Below are positions 35,463 to 40,426 of a stretch of DNA of 40,426 bases, piece after piece. The translations under genes and the position numbers were made by a program. Numbering within the stretch: the stretch's first letter is position 1; each line of letters begins with the position of its first letter. Below the pieces are notes generated by a model. That model saw only the letters and a program-made list of their open reading frames with translations. It made no database searches and had not been told where the DNA came from. Location: assembly GCA_019414265.1 (NCBI GenBank), contig DXMJ01000016.1, positions 1 through 40,426 of the forward strand, given 5' to 3'. This DNA is from Collinsella sp. (GTDB taxonomy: Bacteria; Actinomycetota; Coriobacteriia; Coriobacteriales; Coriobacteriaceae).

Positions 35463-36626
35463 TTGTTGCAGATTCTTAATTCAATTAAGAAAGTCATAAA
35501 ACTTTTACTTTCAAGCCCTATTTATGATGGTTTACTCAGGTTAAGTCGTCGTTCCGATGCTATAACCTATGCGTCTAAGGCGAAGCTGAGTATGGTTTCC
35601 CAGAGACCGTCCAATATGTTCATGCCGATTGTTTTTAAGGAAAGCGTATCTTACGACATTTCTATTATTGTACCTGTGTATAACGTTGAGAAATACCTCA
35701 AACCCTGTCTAGGCTCCATTGTGACTCAGGAGTTTTCTGGCAAGTTTGAGGTTATTATTGTCGATGATGGGTCTAAAGACGATTCTGGTGCTATAGCCGA
35801 TTCGTATGGATTAATGCCCAATGTTCTTGTAATTCACCAGGTAAACGGCGGTCTTTCCGCAGCGCGCAATGCGGGTCTTAGGGTTTCTCGCGGTAAGTAC
35901 ATCATGTTCGTGGATTCTGATGACATGATCGGGCCAGGGTATCTTGAGGCTATGTGGAGCAGGCTCGTTCAAACATCTGCGGATTTCGTTACATCGACTT
36001 TTAGATATATGTCTGATGATGGTTTGATTGGCGAGATAGAGAACGATAGAGCTAGTTGGATGGTGCCGTGGGGCAGACTATATCGTCGTGAAGTCTGGAA
36101 TCGACTAGGTTTTCCCGTAGGCGCATGGTATGAAGATCTGATTCATCCGTTATGGATTGATTCTTTCTTCAAGGATGAGCCTTGTTATGATTTGAGCGGC
36201 TATTATTACCGAATCCGTCCTGGATCCATTATGCAGTCTACCCCTACTAATGTTAAGGGCCTTGATTCGTATTGGGTTCTCGATGAATTGATTTCTTATC
36301 GTTCGGAGCTTGGAATTTCTTACTCTCAGGAAGACTTCGATCGTATTCTTCCTCTGTTCGGGCCGCTTTTGCTTGGGAGAACCGTTACCTTGGACAACAG
36401 CGCGCGTAAAACAATGTTTGCTTGTTGTTGCGACACGTTTAATTCAATTGATGATTTTAAGACGAAGAACACATCGTTAAACGGCAGATGGAGGGATATC
36501 GAGAGATCTCTTCGTTCTTCGGATTATAACCGTTATCTTCTCGCTTCTCTTGCCCTTGCGGCGCAGGGGGGTTCTGGGCTTAGTGTTTCAGATGCAATTA
36601 ATATTTGGGTGAACAGGAACAGATAA
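35463..36626 (+). CDS. Family 2 glycosyltransferase with N-terminal extension
   Basis: This 387-residue protein has about 65 extra residues before the GT-A fold, which begins at YDISIIVPVYNVEKYLKPCL. The nucleotide site VIIVDDGSKDDSG and the metal site IMFVDSDDMIGPGYLEAMW (near residue 155) follow, with NGGLSAARNAGLRVSRGKY between them. The start is unusual: GGGAGGAG (35451-35458) precedes TTG codons at 35463 and 35466, and no ATG lies nearby. The extension is basic and moderately hydrophobic (LNSIKKVIKLLLSSPIYDGL) and may bind the membrane. It is separated from the previous gene by a gap with no gene. Sugar unknown. Confidence 0.88.
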   Translation: MLQILNSIKKVIKLLLSSPIYDGLLRLSRRSDAITYASKAKLSMVSQRPSNMFMPIVFKESVSYDISIIVPVYNVEKYLKPCLGSIVTQEFSGKFEVIIVDDGSKDDSGAIADSYGLMPNVLVIHQVNGGLSAARNAGLRVSRGKYIMFVDSDDMIGPGYLEAMWSRLVQTSADFVTSTFRYMSDDGLIGEIENDRASWMVPWGRLYRREVWNRLGFPVGAWYEDLIHPLWIDSFFKDEPCYDLSGYYYRIRPGSIMQSTPTNVKGLDSYWVLDELISYRSELGISYSQEDFDRILPLFGPLLLGRTVTLDNSARKTMFACCCDTFNSIDDFKTKNTSLNGRWRDIERSLRSSDYNRYLLASLALAAQGGSGLSVSDAINIWVNRNR

Positions 36627-36629
36627 ATA

Positions 36630-37706
36630 ATGAAAATCGGAACGATTACTTTTCACGGCGCATTGAACTTCGGGTCTGCGCTTCAGTCTCATGCGCTTCA
36701 AGTGGTTTTGGAAAATATGGGACATGAAGTGCAAATTATCGACTACCGTTCTCACGATTATGAACAGTATAAGCTGCTTCAGCTCCGGCATCCAAAGGCA
36801 ACGCTGCGAACATTGCGCTGTTTAAATAGGTATTTGTCAAGAAAGACTGCATTCGAGGATTTTTCAAATAAATATTTCGTCATGACGAAGAAGTCTTATC
36901 GCTGGCAAAATGAAGAGGAGATGTGCGAGCTTGCGGATCAGTTTGATTGCTTTATTTGTGGTAGCGATCAAATATGGAATCTCGATTGTACACAAGGTGT
37001 TGTTGGCCCCTATTTCCTTTCATTCGCTGGAGATAGACGTCGAGTCGCTTACGCTCCCAGTCTTGCGCACACTAACTTTAGACCTGAGAATTTTGATGAA
37101 CAGCTTGTATCCGAGTTGCTCTCAAGGTTTGATTTCCTGTCTGTTCGCGAGGAGGAGACGGTTCCGTTATTTCAGACCCTTGTCGATGCGCCTATAGATG
37201 TTGTCTTAGATCCCACACTTTTGTTGGATTCTGACGACTACGCAGATATGGCATCTAAAGATGTTTTGCAGGGTGAATATATATTTATGTATCTACTACG
37301 CGAGTGCCCCGAACTTATTGAGAGCACCGTCGCGATGACGGAAGCAACGGGCATGAAGGTTGCTTACATATCTGATAAAAACCTAGATATCCCAAATTCT
37401 ATTAACCTGTTTGGTGTTGGCCCTGAGGAGTTCGTCTCGCTTATTGCGCACGCAAGCCTTATTCTTACCAATTCCTTTCATGCAACTGTATTCTCAGTTC
37501 TCTTTCATAGGCCCTTCCGCGTATATGCGACTGATAAGTCTGGTGCGCGTATGCGCGACTTGCTGAGTAATATCGGGCTGTCTGACCGTTGCGTCGATGT
37601 TATGTGCGCCGACGATATTGCCCCTTGTGAGTGGAGTGACGTGGACTCTCGCCTAGATTCTCTGCGGGAGCATTCCTGCGCTTATCTTAGAAAGGCGCTT
37701 TCGTAA
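36630..37706 (+). CDS. Polysaccharide pyruvyltransferase family protein
   Basis: This 358-residue protein belongs to the family of PssM/CsaB-type enzymes that add pyruvate ketals to sugars. It starts MKIGTITFHGALNFGSALQS, the usual glycine-rich beginning, and has FICGSDQIWNLDCTQG near residue 110, VLDPTLLLD near 195, and LILTNSFHATVFSVLF near 280, the segment with the conserved histidine. The stop overlaps the flippase ATG (TAATG). Its neighbour two genes on is an FrhB-like protein, a partner often seen beside it in EPS loci. Pyruvylation of the product is likely but the acceptor sugar is unknown. Confidence 0.9.
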   Translation: MKIGTITFHGALNFGSALQSHALQVVLENMGHEVQIIDYRSHDYEQYKLLQLRHPKATLRTLRCLNRYLSRKTAFEDFSNKYFVMTKKSYRWQNEEEMCELADQFDCFICGSDQIWNLDCTQGVVGPYFLSFAGDRRRVAYAPSLAHTNFRPENFDEQLVSELLSRFDFLSVREEETVPLFQTLVDAPIDVVLDPTLLLDSDDYADMASKDVLQGEYIFMYLLRECPELIESTVAMTEATGMKVAYISDKNLDIPNSINLFGVGPEEFVSLIAHASLILTNSFHATVFSVLFHRPFRVYATDKSGARMRDLLSNIGLSDRCVDVMCADDIAPCEWSDVDSRLDSLREHSCAYLRKALS

Positions 37707-39109
37707 TGGGGGAGACGCGTCGACTTATTAAGAACACTGGCATTATTGCGGTGGGCGGAATGGCAACCAAGCTTGTTTCGTTTCTTCTGCTGCCGCTCTA
37801 TACCTCAGTTCTTTCCACTGGCGACTATGGTACCGTCGACTACATCAACACTATCGCCCTGTTCTGCGTTCCTGCTGTCTCCCTACTTATGGATGAAGCA
37901 CTGTTTCGGTTCCTCATCGATTGTCGCACCGATGGTGATCGGTCTAAGGCCGTGACCGCGTCTTGCGCTGTTCTTCTTGCTGGCTGCGCGTGCTTTGCGG
38001 TCTTGGCGATTCTGGTCTGGTTGCTATTTATGCCAGAAAATCTTGGCTGGGTCGTGGGCCTTGTTGTCGCTGGCGCGCTTCTGCAGATGGCTTCTGCGGT
38101 CCTACGTGGTTTCGGGGATACCGTGGGTTACTCCGTCATGAATTTCACTGCGAGCGCTCTTACCATCGTGCTAAACGTTCTGTTTATCGCTGTTCTGCGT
38201 TGGGGCGTTGTGGGCATGCTTTCCGCCACGGTTATTGCGCAGGGCGGTGTTGCCCTCGTGTTCATGGTCATGCGGAAGCTCTGGCGCTATATCGATCCGT
38301 CGGCTTTCTCCATTTCCTATGCTCGAGAGCTCCTGCGGTATTCCTTTCCGCTCATTCCCAACAAGGTTTCCTGGACTATTAACAACCTGCTAGACAGGCT
38401 AATTATCATGAATACGCTCGGTGCTTCTGCCGCCGGCGTGTACGCCGTCTCTTACAAGTTCCCCGGCGTCATGGACCAGGTGTATGGCTTCTTCTATCAA
38501 TCTTGGAAGGAGAGCTCGGCGCGCGTCCTCAACTCCGATGAGGACGAGTCGACTTTCTATAACTCTGTGTATCGTGCGCTAAGGCGTTTCATGATGAGCG
38601 TCGTTCTGCTTATGTCTGCGCTTATGCCCCTCGTGTACGGCATTCTGATTAAGGGTTCATTCGGTGAGGGCCTGCTGTATGTGCCGATATTGCTCCTGGC
38701 GACGTACTTCAGCAACATCTCCGGCTTTTACGGTGGCATCTTTACCGCACATAAGGAAACCGGAATTATGGGTACTACCACTGCGGTGTCTGCGGCCCTT
38801 TGCGCCGTTCTGTGTGTTGTGTTGATTCCGCACTTCGGTCTTTATGGTGCATCTGTTGCAACGCTCTTGGCGATGATCGTCGTGAATGAGTACCGCAGGA
38901 TTAAGGTCGCTAAGTTTACGAAGCTTGTCGAAGACCGGGTTGAGCAGGTTTTAACTTTAGTTTCAATTGTCGGCGTATTCGTTTTCTATTATCTGTCCGC
39001 TTGCGGTGCGGGCATCTTAAGCTCGATCGCCTGCCTGGCAATTGCGCTGGTTTTTTCCGTTTATATGAATGCCGATATCCTGCGTAAGATTGTTTCGGCT
39101 CGCAAATAG
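37706..39109 (+). CDS. Wzx-type polysaccharide flippase
   Basis: This 467-residue membrane protein of the MVF/PST superfamily has about 12 to 14 hydrophobic segments. Near the N-terminus it has ATKLVSFLLLPLYTSVLS followed by GDYGTVDYINT, and VSYKFPGVMDQVYGFFYQSW near residue 255, both typical of O-antigen and capsule flippases. It moves undecaprenyl-linked repeat units to the outside for the EpsG-type polymerase. The start overlaps the previous stop by one base. GC content rises again in this gene compared with the block before it, so the operon may be a mosaic. Confidence 0.92.
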   Translation: MGETRRLIKNTGIIAVGGMATKLVSFLLLPLYTSVLSTGDYGTVDYINTIALFCVPAVSLLMDEALFRFLIDCRTDGDRSKAVTASCAVLLAGCACFAVLAILVWLLFMPENLGWVVGLVVAGALLQMASAVLRGFGDTVGYSVMNFTASALTIVLNVLFIAVLRWGVVGMLSATVIAQGGVALVFMVMRKLWRYIDPSAFSISYARELLRYSFPLIPNKVSWTINNLLDRLIIMNTLGASAAGVYAVSYKFPGVMDQVYGFFYQSWKESSARVLNSDEDESTFYNSVYRALRRFMMSVVLLMSALMPLVYGILIKGSFGEGLLYVPILLLATYFSNISGFYGGIFTAHKETGIMGTTTAVSAALCAVLCVVLIPHFGLYGASVATLLAMIVVNEYRRIKVAKFTKLVEDRVEQVLTLVSIVGVFVFYYLSACGAGILSSIACLAIALVFSVYMNADILRKIVSARK

Positions 39110-39121
39110 GGGGATAACTGC

Positions 39122-40363
39122 ATGTCTACCGTGAAAAGGGGCGAAGTTCCCACACTGTTTGAGTCGCCATCGCATTGCTGCGGATGCGGGGCCTGTGCCG
39201 CTGGTTGCCCAAAAAGCGCCATCACCATGTCTGAGGGTAAGGATGGGTTTGTTCTTCCCGCAATTGATAGCGATCTCTGCATCGGCTGCGGCGCGTGCAC
39301 GAGGGCGTGCGGCCTCAACCGGGGGATAGGCTCTAATTCCGCTGGACCGTTCTTTGCCGCTGCCGGTAGGGACGATGTCTCGGAGTCCGCTTCCGGCGGA
39401 GTTTTCGGCTCCGTTGCGCGTGAGCATATTTCTTCTGGCGGGGTCGTATACGGTGCTGCCTATGAGCGCGAGGGGAATACTCTTCGAGTGTTGCATCGTC
39501 GTGCTGTGAGTGTTGATGAGCTTCGCCCGCTTCTCAACTCAAAATATGTCCAGAGCGACGCTGGAGCTTGCTTTGCCGACGTGAAGGCGGACCTTCGTGA
39601 TGGAAGGCGGGTCTTGTTCTGTGGAACGCCTTGCCAGGTCGCCGGCCTTAGGGGTTTCCTCGGGCGCGATTATGAGGGCCTTACAATTATTGACCTGGTC
39701 TGTCACGGTGTCCCTTCCGGCCGCATGTTCGCGGACTGCGTTGAGGGCTATGGCAAGCAGCTTGGGTCTCCCGTGGTTGATTTCCGGTTTAGGTGCAAGC
39801 GCGAGGGGTGGGGTAACTCTCTCCTTCTTTTTCTTCTTCTTGAGGACGGAAGAGAGGTCACCATTCCTGCGGCGAAATCCCCCTACTACGACATGTTCCT
39901 GAACCTTAAGACGCTTCGCGATAGCTGCTATAGGTGTCCCTATGCAGGGAGATTTCGCGCCGGCGATCTTACTATCGGCGATTTTTGGGGCGTCGATGTA
40001 AACAGGCCCGACGTCCTGAAGGATGCCGAGAAGTTCAATCAAATGAAGGGCGTTTCCTGCCTGCTGGTGAATAACGACCGCGGCAGGGAGTTTATTGAAT
40101 CCAGCAACGCTCTGGACTTGTACCCTGTCGAATTTGACGATATCGCTAAGGGCAACGATCAGCTCCGCCACCCGAGCGCTCTTCCAAAAGACAGACTGCT
40201 CTATATTGACGCATTTGTCGAAGGTGGTTGGCATTCCGTTGAGTGTATGTATAAAAGGCGAGAGCGTGGAATAATTTTCTATACCAAGAAATTAGTAAGA
40301 AGGCTTCTCCCTGAATCATGTCGGGAGATTGTCAAAATGTATTTAAAGGGTCTTGCAGGCTAG
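39122..40363 (+). CDS. FrhB-like Fe-S protein (coenzyme F420 hydrogenase beta-subunit family)
   Basis: This 413-residue protein starts with two 4Fe-4S motifs, CCGCGACAAGCPKSA (near residue 17) and CIGCGACTRACG (near 52). The FrhB N- and C-terminal domains follow, with LFCGTPCQVAGLRGFLGRDY near residue 165, IDLVCHGVPS near 190 and CYRCPYAGRFRAGDLTIGDF near 270. In polysaccharide loci such proteins occur beside pyruvyltransferases; an oxidoreductase acting on a sugar or on the pyruvyl donor is proposed by context, but the reaction is unknown. There is no evidence that the cell makes F420. GGGGGATA precedes ATG 39122. It is the last gene on the plus strand here; its stop shares CTAG with the stop of the facing gene. 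Confidence 0.9.
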   Translation: MSTVKRGEVPTLFESPSHCCGCGACAAGCPKSAITMSEGKDGFVLPAIDSDLCIGCGACTRACGLNRGIGSNSAGPFFAAAGRDDVSESASGGVFGSVAREHISSGGVVYGAAYEREGNTLRVLHRRAVSVDELRPLLNSKYVQSDAGACFADVKADLRDGRRVLFCGTPCQVAGLRGFLGRDYEGLTIIDLVCHGVPSGRMFADCVEGYGKQLGSPVVDFRFRCKREGWGNSLLLFLLLEDGREVTIPAAKSPYYDMFLNLKTLRDSCYRCPYAGRFRAGDLTIGDFWGVDVNRPDVLKDAEKFNQMKGVSCLLVNNDRGREFIESSNALDLYPVEFDDIAKGNDQLRHPSALPKDRLLYIDAFVEGGWHSVECMYKRRERGIIFYTKKLVRRLLPESCREIVKMYLKGLAG

Positions 40364-40426
40364 GTAAGGACCCACGCCTGGGCGGGCCCCCCGTTGGGCT
40401 CGTAGAGCCATACCGTGTTGCCCTCC
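40360..40426 (-). CDS. C-terminal end of a ricin-type lectin-like protein
   Basis: The minus strand is open from the window edge to a stop at 40362-40360. The last 21 residues read EGNTVWLYEPNGGPAQAWVL plus a threonine, closely resembling the final repeat of beta-trefoil ricin B domains (GN-V-LY-xNG-xAQ-W). The stop codon lies on CTAG together with the facing FrhB-like stop, so the genes converge with a 4-base overlap. Most of the gene is outside the window. Such domains are common in large secreted or wall-linked proteins of gut actinobacteria; the identification rests on a very short piece. Confidence 0.6.
   Translation of the reverse strand, partial: EGNTVWLYEPNGGPAQAWVLT

Overview
The window looks like chromosomal DNA of a GC-rich anaerobic actinobacterium of the Coriobacteriia, most likely Collinsella or a close relative. 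This is inferred from gene content and codon use; no database search was possible. Strong C/G third positions, NADP-type GdhA, a complete selenocysteine machinery, a formate/nitrite channel and a selenium-type molybdenum hydroxylase suggest a gut fermenter.

Positions 1-12,827 form a selenium and nitrogen metabolism block. A cysteine desulfurase-like gene enters from the left, followed by a BrnQ amino acid carrier, a tRNA-Pro/tRNA-Gly pair and a FocA/NirC-type channel. Next come selA and selB (start/stop overlap) and then selC, the selenocysteine tRNA (7213-7309). After gdhA there is a two-gene molybdenum hydroxylase (FAD subunit plus fused Fe-S/Mo subunit) resembling the YgfM/XdhD selenium-dependent type.

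Positions 12,828-21,580 are housekeeping: tRNA-Leu, tig-clpP-clpX, valS and folC. Positions 21,686-26,163 lie on the minus strand: a Xaa-Pro peptidase, then a three-gene GlpA-like oxidoreductase operon (GlpA-like FAD protein with a BFD-type Fe-S tail, a second FAD/NAD oxidoreductase, and a DUF1667 protein). Positions 26,810-29,234 hold a membrane zinc-ribbon protein and thrS.

Positions 29,560-40,363 are an extracellular polysaccharide operon: a specialised NusG paralogue (LoaP-like antiterminator), a priming sugar-phosphate transferase, four family-2 glycosyltransferases, a 55-residue small ORF, an EpsG-type polymerase, a pyruvyltransferase, a Wzx-type flippase and an FrhB-like Fe-S protein. 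The middle of this operon is visibly AT-richer than the rest. The last bases hold the C-terminus of a minus-strand gene that looks like a ricin-type lectin domain.

The most unusual content is between the genes. There are two tandem arrays of palindromes with fixed spacing: three 46-nt units with 16-nt spacers at 12,865-13,034, and five 57/58-nt units with 23-nt spacers at 26,333-26,710. There is a pair of large hairpins in opposite orientation on either side of valS; they share a 50-nt core with identical internal spacing and compensatory stem changes, but their outer arms differ completely while each remains perfectly self-complementary. Several other dispersed palindromic elements (families near 3.4/17.0 kb, 13.1/21.6 kb, 7.0 kb and 29.4 kb) occupy most of the larger intergenic gaps.
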